Origin: an uncultured Ruminococcus sp.
GTDB taxonomy: Bacteria; Bacillota; Clostridia; UBA1212
Assembly: GCA_902792515.1 (NCBI GenBank)
Contig: CADAZX010000014.1
Coordinates: 1 to 46,693, forward strand
Direction: 5' to 3'
DNA: 46,693 nucleotides
Shown: one piece after another, positions 17,496-24,865 of the stretch
Layout: each line of letters starts with the position of its first letter
Numbering within the stretch: position 1 is the first letter of the stretch
Program-made: the position numbers and the translations under genes
The notes under the pieces: generated by a model
What the model was told of the DNA's origin: nothing
The model's database searches: none
Seen by the model: the letters and a program-made list of their open reading frames with translations, nothing else

Positions 17496-18323
17496 TCAGA
17501 AAAATCTCTTTTTGCGGAAAACAACAGTCGCGCAAAGAGCAATAACAGCGATAACTGCGATCATCGGAACGGTCGCGTCGCCTGTCTCCACGGGAGTCTC
17601 ACCGGGCTGTTCGCCGGGCTGCTCTCCGGGCTGCTCACCGGGCTGTTCGCCGGAATCGGGTCCGTCGGGAATAAGGGTGAGGAGCTCGCCTTCAAGCTTT
17701 ACAGCCAGTCTCAGAGTGAGATTTTCGTTGATCTCGCCGTTGCGGTAGTACGCGGCTTTGTCGTCCGGATACTCCTTCTGGGTCATCGGGAGAACGAGAT
17801 AGTGGATCATATCGCTGTCGGTCACCTGCGAGAACTCAACAACGTACTGACCTGCCTCGAGAGCTGTATTGAAGGTCAGAAAGATACCCGTGTTGCCGTT
17901 GGCTGCTATCTTGCAGTTGGTGCCCTCGGCCTCGGTGCGTTCGCCTACGTTGGAGTCGCCCGCGAGCTGAATCTCAGCGGATGCAACGGGAGTTCCCTGT
18001 TTTGTTTTCGCGTAGTTGTCGACAAACTTGAAAACGTTGACATGGACGATCGCGTTGGTCTGGCCTGCGGTAGCGGGGTTGCTCGCCCAGTAGTTGGGTA
18101 CGCCGAGCTCGGAAATCGCGCCGCTCGCGTTGATGACGGCGTCGATCGTACGGGCGGTGTGTTCGCCTGCTCCGCCGGCCTCCGAGTCATTGGAGAGCCA
18201 GAACGCGGCATCCCAGATGATGCCTCCCTCGTTGTCGGTGTATACTGTTTCTTCAGCAAAAGACGCAATGCAGAGCGCAACAGTCATCGCCACTGCGATA
18301 AAAATTGCAACAAGTTTTTTCAT
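17496..18323 (-). CDS. Secreted cell-surface protein with EQPG repeats and a sortase-like tail
   Basis: 275 aa from ATG 18323, which has GGAGG upstream; an in-frame start at 18365 would put a signal peptide mid-protein. Residues 1-24 are a signal peptide (MKKLVAIFIAVAMTVALC, then FAEE). The body is Gly/Ala/Asn/Thr-rich. Near the C-terminus come four EQPG repeats, PVETGDA, a hydrophobic stretch and RKKRFF. That tail has the layout of a sortase signal, but the motif is P-x-x-TGD rather than LPxTG. It may be wall-anchored or simply membrane-anchored. It has its own promoter (18374-18402) and terminator. No known domain seen. Confidence 0.85.
   Translation of the reverse strand: MKKLVAIFIAVAMTVALCIASFAEETVYTDNEGGIIWDAAFWLSNDSEAGGAGEHTARTIDAVINASGAISELGVPNYWASNPATAGQTNAIVHVNVFKFVDNYAKTKQGTPVASAEIQLAGDSNVGERTEAEGTNCKIAANGNTGIFLTFNTALEAGQYVVEFSQVTDSDMIHYLVLPMTQKEYPDDKAAYYRNGEINENLTLRLAVKLEGELLTLIPDGPDSGEQPGEQPGEQPGEQPGETPVETGDATVPMIAVIAVIALCATVVFRKKRFF
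17602..17653 (-). repeat. 12-bp tandem repeat coding EQPG
   Basis: About four copies of a 12-bp unit (CCGGGCTGNTCN on the plus strand) encode the GEQPG series before the cell-wall tail. Such coding minisatellites can vary in copy number between strains. Confidence 0.8.
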
Positions 18324-18373
18324 ATGATAACCTCCTGAATCAAAATCAGCGAAATAGATTCGCACTTTTAAGT

Positions 18374-18402
18374 ATTATATCGTTTCGCGGTGCGTAAATC
18401 AA
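18374..18402 (-). promoter_or_regulatory. Sigma-A promoter of the surface-protein gene
   Basis: On the minus strand, -35 TTGATT (18397-18402), 17-nt spacer, -10 TATAAT (18374-18379), about 50 nt ahead of ATG 18323. Confidence 0.75.
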
Positions 18403-18419
18403 GCTTTTTCGTTTAACGA

Positions 18420-18470
18420 CTTTTTGCTTTTTGCTTTTTGCTTTTTGCGTCCTTATTGAGCCTTATTGAG
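18420..18470. repeat. Short tandem repeats CTTTTTG x4 and CCTTATTGAG x2
   Basis: Four perfect 7-bp CTTTTTG units (18420-18447) are followed by two perfect 10-bp CCTTATTGAG units (18451-18470), in the gap between the LCAT-like gene and the surface-protein promoter. Confidence 0.8.
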
Positions 18471-18522
18471 CCGGACGGCGCCGGTTTTTGCGCTGCCGGC
18501 ATCACATTTTGAACGGTGCGTC

Positions 18523-19731
18523 TCACCTCTGCTGCGGCGGCGCGAGCTCCTTCAAAAGGCTGATCACAAGATCGACGGTCGAATAGTCGAGTTTTGAGAG
18601 CTTCGGGTCTTCGCAGCTGACGACCGCGACGTGCTCGGAGGTGGTCTTTTTCGTGTTGGTCCGGAGGAAAAGCCTCTCGGCGGGAATCGTGTCGCCGATC
18701 GTCGCGCTGTGCTTCGTCACCATGCCGTCGCCTTCGGTGTTTTTGACCGAATTAAAGGGCAAAAATCGCGTCGGGTCGGTGGGGTTGTCGAACGCCGCGT
18801 AAACCGAGCAGGTAGTGGAGCGGCCCGTTCCCACGACGTAGCGTGTGTCGACAAGCGACGTGATGTGCGAGCCGTCCGGGTTGAACATCAGGCTCTGTTC
18901 GGCGATGATCTTGTCGGCGAGCTTTTTGTTCCAGCCGGGAATGTAGTGCTCAAGCGCCTCGAGCGTCTCCTCATACGTCTCGTAGAAGCCTGTTCCCGCG
19001 CCGTGCGACACGAACGGCCGCCAGTGCTGCTTAAAAGGCGTCAAAACGTAGATCGCCGGAATGTTGGTGATGATCTGTGCCACCGGCTCCGACACGACCA
19101 TGTTTTCGAACGCGGAATACCTGATGTTTCCGGTCGTCACAAGGTACGGAAGCTCGACCGTGCCGAGGTACGGGGCGCCGACGGAAATGTGCTTGTAAAC
19201 GTACTTTCTTGCCTTTTCGCCGAGCGACAGAAAATACGACGCGACGATACCGCCCATACTGTGCGAGACGAGCACGACGCTCTCATAACCGCTCTCCTCA
19301 ATAAAAGCAAGCAGCTTTTTCGCCGTCTCGAGCTGGTCCTCGCGCCAGTCGAACTCAAACAGAACGATGTCGTAGCCGTGCTTGTGGTAGTGCCTGTACA
19401 GCCTGTTGTAGAGACGGCGGTAGATGTCGGTCGCGCCGTACTGAAAACCGCCCCGCTTGTTGTACTTGTTGACTGTCGGCGGGTTGATACACGTCGGGTA
19501 GACCGGGGTTCCGTCTGAGTCGCACGCAAGCGCAAGGATCTTCTCGTCGACGACCATCAGCCTGCTGACGGCCGGATCCCACAGCCTCGTCCCCTTCTGA
19601 AACGTGTTCGGAAAGTCGGCGAACCCCTTCGTAGGCGGCACAGTGATCGTCTCTGCGGCGAAGATCTGGCTGCCCATAATGCCCGGAATAATAATAATTG
19701 CTTTTTTGCTGTCCATTTTTCCACTTTCCAT
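18523..19731 (-). CDS. LCAT-like alpha/beta hydrolase (putative lipase/acyltransferase)
   Basis: 402 aa. The N-terminus reads IIIIPGIMGSQIF, the oxyanion-type GIMGS of lecithin:cholesterol acyltransferase relatives (PF02450). The nucleophile elbow is SHSMGG (Ser about residue 160), followed by VGAPYLGT. Later an Asp and a His near the C-terminus (EGDGMVTKHSA, about residues 350-362) can complete the triad. No clear signal peptide, so it is probably cytoplasmic or membrane-associated. Substrate is likely a lipid or ester. ATG 19731 or ATG 19716 are both possible; neither has a strong ribosome binding site. Direct repeats lie just upstream. Confidence 0.82.
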   Translation of the reverse strand: MESGKMDSKKAIIIIPGIMGSQIFAAETITVPPTKGFADFPNTFQKGTRLWDPAVSRLMVVDEKILALACDSDGTPVYPTCINPPTVNKYNKRGGFQYGATDIYRRLYNRLYRHYHKHGYDIVLFEFDWREDQLETAKKLLAFIEESGYESVVLVSHSMGGIVASYFLSLGEKARKYVYKHISVGAPYLGTVELPYLVTTGNIRYSAFENMVVSEPVAQIITNIPAIYVLTPFKQHWRPFVSHGAGTGFYETYEETLEALEHYIPGWNKKLADKIIAEQSLMFNPDGSHITSLVDTRYVVGTGRSTTCSVYAAFDNPTDPTRFLPFNSVKNTEGDGMVTKHSATIGDTIPAERLFLRTNTKKTTSEHVAVVSCEDPKLSKLDYSTVDLVISLLKELAPPQQR

Positions 19732-19739
19732 ACCGAAAA

Positions 19740-19782
19740 TGTCCGTTTCCCTGCCGGAATTGTCCGTTTCCCTGCCGGGAAC
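19740..19782. repeat. Two 21-bp direct repeats upstream of the LCAT-like gene
   Basis: GTCCGTTTCCCTGCCGG occurs at 19741-19757 and 19762-19778. The second copy extends to CCTGCCGGGAAC, which is the exact complement of 12-mers at 24744 and 24768, linking it to the repeat cluster there. Confidence 0.75.
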
Positions 19783-19887
19783 ATGCCTGAATCCTCTATT
19801 TAATGCGCTTCCCGCAAAATTTTAGCACAAAAAACGCGCAAGGTACAATGCTTTTCGTGAATTTCAAAGAGGGAAATTTACAGTGTT

Positions 19888-20316
19888 CTAGACTGTTTCC
19901 CTGTATATTTCGGCAATCAGACCTGCCGGTTCCAGAACTCTTATTGCGGCATTTCTGAAATCTCTCAGATTCCTCGTAACGATACAGTCTACCCGCTCCC
20001 TTAAGGCGGTCTCCGCCATAACCGCTTCCTCGAAATCCGAAACGCCTGAGAGCACAGCTTTTCTGCAGTCGACAGCGGTTGTATCGAGTATTTCAAAAAG
20101 TTTTAGAAGAGCTACCAGAGACTTTTTTATTTCTTCGCCGCTGTGGTTCGCCCGGTACAACAGATAATAAATGTCGAGAACCGATTTTGCCGTCAGGCAG
20201 CCTTTTATTCGCCGGTTTGCGACAGCCAAAAACAACCTTTGCGCGTCGTCAAAAAACGGTTCCCGCTTTTGCATCAGGTCCATAACAATACATGTGTCGA
20301 AAAGCACGAAAGTCAT
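19888..20316 (-). CDS. PIN-domain ribonuclease toxin (VapC-like)
   Basis: 142 aa. The N-terminal FDTCIVMDLM holds the first PIN Asp. A central D-x-x-EAVMAETAL segment (about residue 97) and DCIVTRNLRDF (about residue 112) supply the other acidic residues and the conserved (S/T)RN. PIN toxins cut RNA, often tRNA or rRNA. Start codon ATG 20316 overlaps the stop of the antitoxin gene by 4 nt, the usual coupled toxin-antitoxin order (antitoxin first). Confidence 0.88.
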   Translation of the reverse strand: MTFVLFDTCIVMDLMQKREPFFDDAQRLFLAVANRRIKGCLTAKSVLDIYYLLYRANHSGEEIKKSLVALLKLFEILDTTAVDCRKAVLSGVSDFEEAVMAETALRERVDCIVTRNLRDFRNAAIRVLEPAGLIAEIYRETV

Positions 20317-20528
20317 ATCTTGCTCAGCCGCTCCTCTCTTGCCTCTTCAAGCGTAAAGTCCCCTGGCAGAACGCCTATAAGGGATTCCACAAGGTCCACC
20401 CTGTCCTGGAACGGATTTGACAGCTTGGCAATAATCTTCCCATTTTTGGTTATATAGATATCCTCTGTCGCCGATAGTAAAAGATATTTTCCAAGATTCA
20501 TTTTAAGTTCGGATGCAGTAATAGACAT
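20313..20528 (-). CDS. Phd/YefM-family antitoxin
   Basis: 71 aa. It starts MSITASELKMNLGKYLLL, and the segment DIYITKNGKIIAKLSNP is a classic Phd/YefM antitoxin motif (N-terminal DNA-binding fold). The C-terminal half ends in an acidic helix that would bind and block the PIN toxin. Such antitoxins repress their own promoter. ATG 20528 has a perfect AAGGAGGTG, and a consensus promoter lies just upstream, so the pair is probably transcribed on its own. Confidence 0.9.
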   Translation of the reverse strand: MSITASELKMNLGKYLLLSATEDIYITKNGKIIAKLSNPFQDRVDLVESLIGVLPGDFTLEEAREERLSKI

Positions 20529-20554
20529 ATCCTTTGCACCTCCTTGCGCTTATT

Positions 20555-20583
20555 ATTATACCAAGTTCGCACGGATTTGTCAA
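20555..20583 (-). promoter_or_regulatory. Consensus sigma-A promoter of the toxin-antitoxin pair
   Basis: On the minus strand, -35 TTGACA (20578-20583), 17-nt spacer, -10 TATAAT (20555-20560). Both hexamers are perfect. The antitoxin start is about 27 nt downstream of the -10. Confidence 0.85.
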
Positions 20584-20653
20584 TAAACCGCACGAAATAT
20601 TTTCCATATCGAACGAAATTTTCCATTACTGCGGTGTTTTATATCCATTTCCG

Positions 20654-20682
20654 TTGATTTCACGCGGATTTGATTGTATAAT
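20654..20682 (+). promoter_or_regulatory. Sigma-A promoter of the small membrane protein gene
   Basis: -35 TTGATT (20654-20659), 17-nt spacer, -10 TATAAT (20677-20682), about 40 nt before ATG 20722. It is divergent from the toxin-antitoxin promoter. Confidence 0.75.
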
Positions 20683-20721
20683 AGAATCGGACAAAACCGT
20701 AAACCGGAGGCGACCTGCAGA

Positions 20722-21234
20722 ATGAGCAAGAAAGCAAAAATAATAGTCATCGTTGCCTGTGTGGCGGGCGCTCTTCTTTCCGCGCTTGTGATCGCGTTAT
20801 TTGTGCGCGAATGGTACATCTCGCGGCCGTTCGTTCCCGCGGAGGATGAGATCGCGCTGTACTTTACCCTTAACACGGAGGAGGACGTCGGACTGATCGT
20901 TTTCGACTACACCGCCAACGGCAGGGATTTCAGCGGAGGCGTCTCGAACGCAAACAGAACGCCGCTCAAAAAAGGCGAGGTCATAATCGACACGCGGAGC
21001 AGAGAGGAGCTGGAATGCGAAGGCACGACCGTCCGGCTCACGTTTGAGCTCAGGATTATCACCGAATACGTCGATCCCAACTACGAAAACATCTACCCGG
21101 AGGAGATCACAAGGCGCCTGCAGCCTGTGTCGTGGACCGCTGCTTTTGGAACCGCATACGACGTGGTCATCACGGGAAGCAAAACCAAAGGGTACACGGT
21201 GACAGTGTCAGAGCATGCCGGCGAAGCGTCTTAA
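20722..21234 (+). CDS. Membrane-anchored hypothetical protein
   Basis: 170 aa from ATG 20722 (GGAGG upstream; a frame start at 20674 lies inside the promoter -10 and is rejected). Residues 6-27 form one transmembrane segment (IIVIVACVAGALLSALVIAL), followed by REWYISRP and a beta-rich extracytoplasmic domain. I recognise no family. It is the only plus-strand gene between 1 and 23.6 kb and ends against the Toprim-like gene at a long hairpin. Confidence 0.75.
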   Translation: MSKKAKIIVIVACVAGALLSALVIALFVREWYISRPFVPAEDEIALYFTLNTEEDVGLIVFDYTANGRDFSGGVSNANRTPLKKGEVIIDTRSREELECEGTTVRLTFELRIITEYVDPNYENIYPEEITRRLQPVSWTAAFGTAYDVVITGSKTKGYTVTVSEHAGEAS

Positions 21235-21242
21235 CAGATTCT

Positions 21243-21290
21243 AATCGGGTAGGAGGTCACCCATTAGTTGAGTGCCCCCCCTACCCGATT
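21243..21290. terminator. Long hairpin between convergent genes
   Basis: AATCGGGTAGG (21243-21253) and CCTACCCGATT (21280-21290) are a perfect 11-bp inverted repeat. The inner arms also pair in RNA from the minus strand (GGGGGCACTC against GGGTGACCTCC with a few G-U pairs), leaving a 7-nt loop AACTAAT. The stop codon of the Toprim-like gene (TAG) lies inside the stem. It probably terminates transcription from both sides; it may be a dispersed palindrome. Confidence 0.7.
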
Positions 21291-21922
21291 TCGTGTTCTC
21301 TAAGATACTTCTGAATTGTTGAAATCCATTTCGTGTCTTCGCTCTCAAACCGCTCAAGAAAAACGCTGAAATTCGTACTACATGAAGTCGTATCCGGAGA
21401 ATTGATCGTCGCAACACGTTGTTTCATTACTTCATAGGAACGCCTGAATATCTTGCTGCAAATCTCCTTGATTTGGTCCTCGTGGGCGTCGTAGTTTTTG
21501 ACGCCGGTCCACTTTTCAATCTCAGCGGCATTGGTTTTCTTGCCTTGATTTTTCAGGGAGACGTCACCAAAGTGAGAGAGGATGATTTGCATCGTGCAGG
21601 GATTCGCAAAGATGACAAGCTTGCTTGCAGCCTTCTGCTTGTTCAGAAAGCTGTTGATCTTCTTCTTGATCTGTGTATACTCCCGATACGGAGCTTTATC
21701 CGTATCGCAAAACACGAGGATAATTTCGTACCTGTCATTCTGAAAAGTGTCTTGGAACATCGCCGGGATATTGGATGCACTTTTTGCATTCATCGGAGTG
21801 AACTCGTAGGCACTATTCCAAACTCCCAGCTCCAACAAACGATTGAAATACGCTACATCCTCATATCCTTCGCAAATCACACAAACCTTGTGTTTCTTAT
21901 CTAGAACGGGCAGCTTAGTCAC
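21281..21922 (-). CDS. Toprim/RloB-like nuclease subunit of a two-gene defence module
   Basis: 213 aa. Near the N-terminus VCVICEGYEDVAYF provides a Toprim-like Glu, and LVFCDTDKAP (about residue 70) the DxD. This is the pattern of RloB/AbiLii and DUF4435-type nucleases that pair with an AAA ATPase. The start ATG 21922 overlaps the end of the ATPase gene by 8 nt, so the two are translated together. In such systems the ATPase holds or triggers the nuclease on phage infection, leading to abortive infection; here this is inferred from arrangement. The C-terminal 120 residues are helical, with no further motif recognised. Whether it is closer to AbiL, RloAB or PARIS cannot be decided by eye. Confidence 0.72.
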   Translation of the reverse strand: MTKLPVLDKKHKVCVICEGYEDVAYFNRLLELGVWNSAYEFTPMNAKSASNIPAMFQDTFQNDRYEIILVFCDTDKAPYREYTQIKKKINSFLNKQKAASKLVIFANPCTMQIILSHFGDVSLKNQGKKTNAAEIEKWTGVKNYDAHEDQIKEICSKIFRRSYEVMKQRVATINSPDTTSCSTNFSVFLERFESEDTKWISTIQKYLREHEIG

Positions 21923-23180
21923 CGTTCTTCACCTCCAGCAGAGACCGGAAGAGTTCAGGCTCCGGCAAAGCACCAAACATACCCTTTCGGTATTTCTCAA
22001 TCAGATCGGAGGTCTCTCTTACTCCTGTTTTCTCAGCAGTGAACTCTGCAAGAGAGTAGAGATAAGCGTTTTCCCGATCCTTGTGCGTGAACCAGATCTG
22101 CTCTTTGCGGAAAAGCGTCCGGCAGTCAAGCAAGGAAACGTCGTGAACCGTGGCGATCAACTGCGCATTACGATTCAGCTCATTGTTAAACAATGCTATG
22201 ATTGCTCTTGTTAGTCTGAAATGAAGACTGTTGTCAAGCTCGTCAATCACGAGAATACGCCCATTCTCCAACGCTTCAATCACATAGCTTGCAAGCGCTG
22301 CTATCTTTTTGGTTCCGGTTGAGTCAAAGAGCATACTTGGTACCATAACGCCTTTATAAACGGAAGCAAGATGCAGCATTTCAGTCAACGGAGCGACAGC
22401 GCTCAAGGCATTCTCTTGCGGCTTTGCGTCCCCAACGTTCTGCGTCTTCAGTACGATCTTGATTTCATCGTCGCTTAAATACTTGTAGTCATCCAGATAG
22501 AGGTCTGCGTTCAAAACGAAGTTGGCAATCTTCTTGTGAACTTCATCGGACGCCTTCAGCATGTCGATTGTCTTCTTGATGGGAATGTTGTTCATATCGA
22601 CAACATCGATTTTGGACGCAAAGGCGGTCATCAATTCCTTGATCTTTTTAAGGCTCGAAAACTCTTCTGTGTCTACCAGATAGATTAGGATATTGTTTCT
22701 TGCTGCGACCTTCATGGCCGCAGCAAGTCCTTCATCTTCGGAGTAGTACTTCTTATTCAGACTATCACGGATCAGAAGATCCGTTGTTTTTACGTTCTTG
22801 TAATCGTCACGCTCGATCTGTGCAAAGCGCTCGTAGACATACTCCTTTTTCGAAGCGTCGTATTTGATTTCAAAAAGGTTTTCCGCTCCACCTTCAAGGA
22901 ATGAAATAGAGGCTTCAACAATAGGATTGTTGGAGAAAAGGTTTCCATTGAGCACGGCGCCTTTTCCCAACATGATTTCTTTTATTGTCGCAATGATGCG
23001 GACAAAGTTTGTTTTACCGGAGTTGTTAGGACCGATCAAGACGGCAGTTTTCAAAGCATTTATCTTTCCAACTTTAGCTACATTATTGGGGAAACGCTTA
23101 TAGTGCATGTTGGCACGCAAGGAAAACTCAACTTCGGAATTATAGATCAGGCAGTTTTTTACCTTCAGGGATAGTAACAT
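21915..23180 (-). CDS. AAA (ABC-like/OLD-type) ATPase of the defence module
   Basis: 421 aa. Walker A GPNNSGKT (about residue 50), Walker B ILVIDELDNSLH (about residue 311) and a switch His in ATVHD (about residue 345) are those of AAA_15/AAA_21 SMC-like ATPases (RloA, AbiLi, AriA and OLD relatives). It begins MLLSLKVKNCLIYNSEVEF, the usual beta-strand start of this class. The middle holds a helical insertion (about 150-290). It has its own promoter at 23205-23232 and a GGAGG ribosome binding site. It is the first gene of a two-gene, AT-rich unit. Family is well supported, exact system name is not. Confidence 0.87.
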   Translation of the reverse strand: MLLSLKVKNCLIYNSEVEFSLRANMHYKRFPNNVAKVGKINALKTAVLIGPNNSGKTNFVRIIATIKEIMLGKGAVLNGNLFSNNPIVEASISFLEGGAENLFEIKYDASKKEYVYERFAQIERDDYKNVKTTDLLIRDSLNKKYYSEDEGLAAAMKVAARNNILIYLVDTEEFSSLKKIKELMTAFASKIDVVDMNNIPIKKTIDMLKASDEVHKKIANFVLNADLYLDDYKYLSDDEIKIVLKTQNVGDAKPQENALSAVAPLTEMLHLASVYKGVMVPSMLFDSTGTKKIAALASYVIEALENGRILVIDELDNSLHFRLTRAIIALFNNELNRNAQLIATVHDVSLLDCRTLFRKEQIWFTHKDRENAYLYSLAEFTAEKTGVRETSDLIEKYRKGMFGALPEPELFRSLLEVKNGD

Positions 23181-23204
23181 CTTTCATACCTCCTCCCATT
23201 TAGT

Positions 23205-23232
23205 ATTATAGCACGTTTTATTTTTTATGCAA
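23205..23232 (-). promoter_or_regulatory. Sigma-A promoter of the ATPase/Toprim unit
   Basis: On the minus strand, -35 TTGCAT (23227-23232), 16-nt spacer, extended -10 TGCTATAAT (TATAAT at 23205-23210), about 25 nt before ATG 23180. Confidence 0.75.
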
Positions 23233-23604
23233 TAGTTTTACACGAAAAATATGTAATTGTTTTACGGACAGCTGAAAGCCGCTTCGCACAATGGCGAAAA
23301 TAAATCCTCCTCTATACAATGAAAGTGCAAAGGAGGATACCTGTTTAAAGAACGCCCGTTTTTTTTGGGCCGTGCACGGCGGAACCGTTTGACCGTTCGA
23401 TTGTTTGATTGGTTGGCGGTGACGCCTGGCGCGGTCTTTTTTGTTTGACCGGCCAGACCGAAGCGCGGCCTTTTTTTGTTGAGATTCATCTCCGGAAAGT
23501 GATATAATGACTTTAACTTCATTTGCGCGTTGTCTTTCTCTTTTTGACGGCGGCGCCGCTTGCATAAAGCTCATTTTTAACTATTTCATCGGAGGCCACA
23601 TTTT
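23233..23604. other. Intergenic region with an inverted repeat and a promoter
   Basis: About 370 bp with no credible gene. It contains ATCCTCCT at about 23308 and AGGAGGAT at about 23332 (8-bp inverted repeat, loop about 19 nt), two C/G-rich segments each followed by a T-run (near 23430 and 23465), and the plus-strand promoter for the URO-D-like gene at 23479-23508. The T-runs and G/C arms may be terminators for upstream or antisense transcripts. I see no RNA gene. Confidence 0.55.
23479..23508 (+). promoter_or_regulatory. Sigma-A promoter of the URO-D-like gene
   Basis: -35 TTGAGA (23479-23484), 18-nt spacer, extended -10 TGATATAAT (TATAAT 23503-23508), about 95 nt before ATG 23605. Confidence 0.7.
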
Positions 23605-24702
23605 ATGACCGGAAACGCACGCGAAAAGCTTCTTAGCCGCTTCGAGGCCTGGTGGAGGCGCGACAACCGCGGACTGCCGCTGATGCGCGTTATCGCCATC
23701 AAGGACAACCCGCCGCAGCCTATTCCTGAAGTGAAGCAGCTCGAGTCGAGGGCCGAGCAGTACACCGGGCTCGAATTCATCCACTCGTTTATGCGCTACT
23801 ACCTCGCCACGCACGAGTACCTCGCGGATTCCTTCCCTTCCTTCGGCGCGAATCTGGGGCCCGGCTCGCTGGCGCTCTATCTCGGTGCGGAGCCCATTTT
23901 CCGGCCCGATACGGTCTGGTACGAGCCATGCATCGAAGACCCGGAGACGCACCCGCCGCTCCGTTTTGACCCTGACAACAAATGGTGGCTCCTTCACTAC
24001 GACCTCATCAAGCGCCTGAAGGAGGCTGCCGGCGGAACGTACCGCCTCGACATCCCGGATCTTATCGAAAACATCGACATCTACGCCGCGATGCGCGGAC
24101 CGCAGGAGGCGCTTTTCGACATAATGGACTGCCCCGAAAAGGTTCACGAATTTGTAGATCAGATCGACGGCACGTATTTTCAATACTACGACGCGTTCTA
24201 CGACCTTTTGAAGGACCCGGACGGCGTGTCGAGTTACACGGCGTTTTACATTCTCGGGCGCGGGCGTGTCGCGAAGATCCAGTGCGATTTCTCGGCGATG
24301 CTCTCGCCGCAGCACTACCGCGAGTTTGTGCTCCCCTCTCTGCGAAAACAGACTGAAAAGCTCGACCACACGCTCTACCACCTCGACGGACCGGACGCGA
24401 TCAGGCACGTTCCCGCGATCATGGAGCTTGAACGGCTCGACGCTCTCCAGTGGACGTGCGGAGCCGGGCAGCCCGACGGCACCACCCCGCGCTGGTTCGG
24501 GATTTACGACCAGGTCGTCGCGGCGGACAAAAGTCTGTGGGTGCAGGTCTACGACGGCACGGTTCACGACTGGATCCGCGGCTGCGAAAACCTTTTTGAC
24601 AGGTACGGAAAGCGCCGGTTTTATTTTGTTTTTCCTGATATGTTGCAAAAAGACGCGGATTTCCTGATGAATCACGCAGTCAAAAACTGGCAGAGCGACT
24701 GA
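23605..24702 (+). CDS. URO-D superfamily protein (uroporphyrinogen decarboxylase-like/methyltransferase-like)
   Basis: 365 aa with GGAGG before ATG 23605. The closing half (YHLDGPDAIRHVPAIMELE, then ALQWTCGAGQP) is typical of the URO-D TIM barrel, shared by HemE and by MtaA/cobalamin methyltransferases. It lacks the N-terminal RQAGR-type motif of true HemE and carries W-rich segments (KWWLLHYDLIKRLKEA), so heme synthesis is unlikely. Relatives of this divergent group are common in Clostridia that carry large glycoside hydrolase loci, where the role is not known. Its neighbour downstream is a sugar-hydrolase-like gene on the same strand, so a shared carbohydrate or methyl-group pathway is possible. 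Confidence 0.75.
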   Translation: MTGNAREKLLSRFEAWWRRDNRGLPLMRVIAIKDNPPQPIPEVKQLESRAEQYTGLEFIHSFMRYYLATHEYLADSFPSFGANLGPGSLALYLGAEPIFRPDTVWYEPCIEDPETHPPLRFDPDNKWWLLHYDLIKRLKEAAGGTYRLDIPDLIENIDIYAAMRGPQEALFDIMDCPEKVHEFVDQIDGTYFQYYDAFYDLLKDPDGVSSYTAFYILGRGRVAKIQCDFSAMLSPQHYREFVLPSLRKQTEKLDHTLYHLDGPDAIRHVPAIMELERLDALQWTCGAGQPDGTTPRWFGIYDQVVAADKSLWVQVYDGTVHDWIRGCENLFDRYGKRRFYFVFPDMLQKDADFLMNHAVKNWQSD

Positions 24703-24734
24703 TTTTGAAGTTTGTTTGAACGCTCCCTTTTTAG

Positions 24735-24822
24735 CCGGACAGCGTTCCCGGCAGGATTCCGGATAACGTTCCCGGCAGGATTCCGGACAGCGTTCCGGAC
24801 AACGTTCCTGTTATTATTCCGG
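24735..24822. repeat. Imperfect 24-bp tandem repeat between two genes
   Basis: GTTCCCGGCAGG appears at 24744-24755 and 24768-24779 with ATTCCGGA after each, and shortened copies continue to 24822. The same 12-mer occurs in reverse at 19771-19782. Confidence 0.7.
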
Positions 24823-24865
24823 ATCGCATTTTTGAAACACATAATTATTTACGGAGGGCCCGAAA

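Noticed and set aside
17579..17660. CRISPR-like or regulatory repeat
   Set aside because: The repeat is within a coding frame (EQPG units) and has no spacers.
23581..24675. 364-codon minus-strand frame opposite the URO-D-like gene
   Set aside because: No ribosome binding site; the plus-strand gene shows family motifs, promoter and GGAGG.
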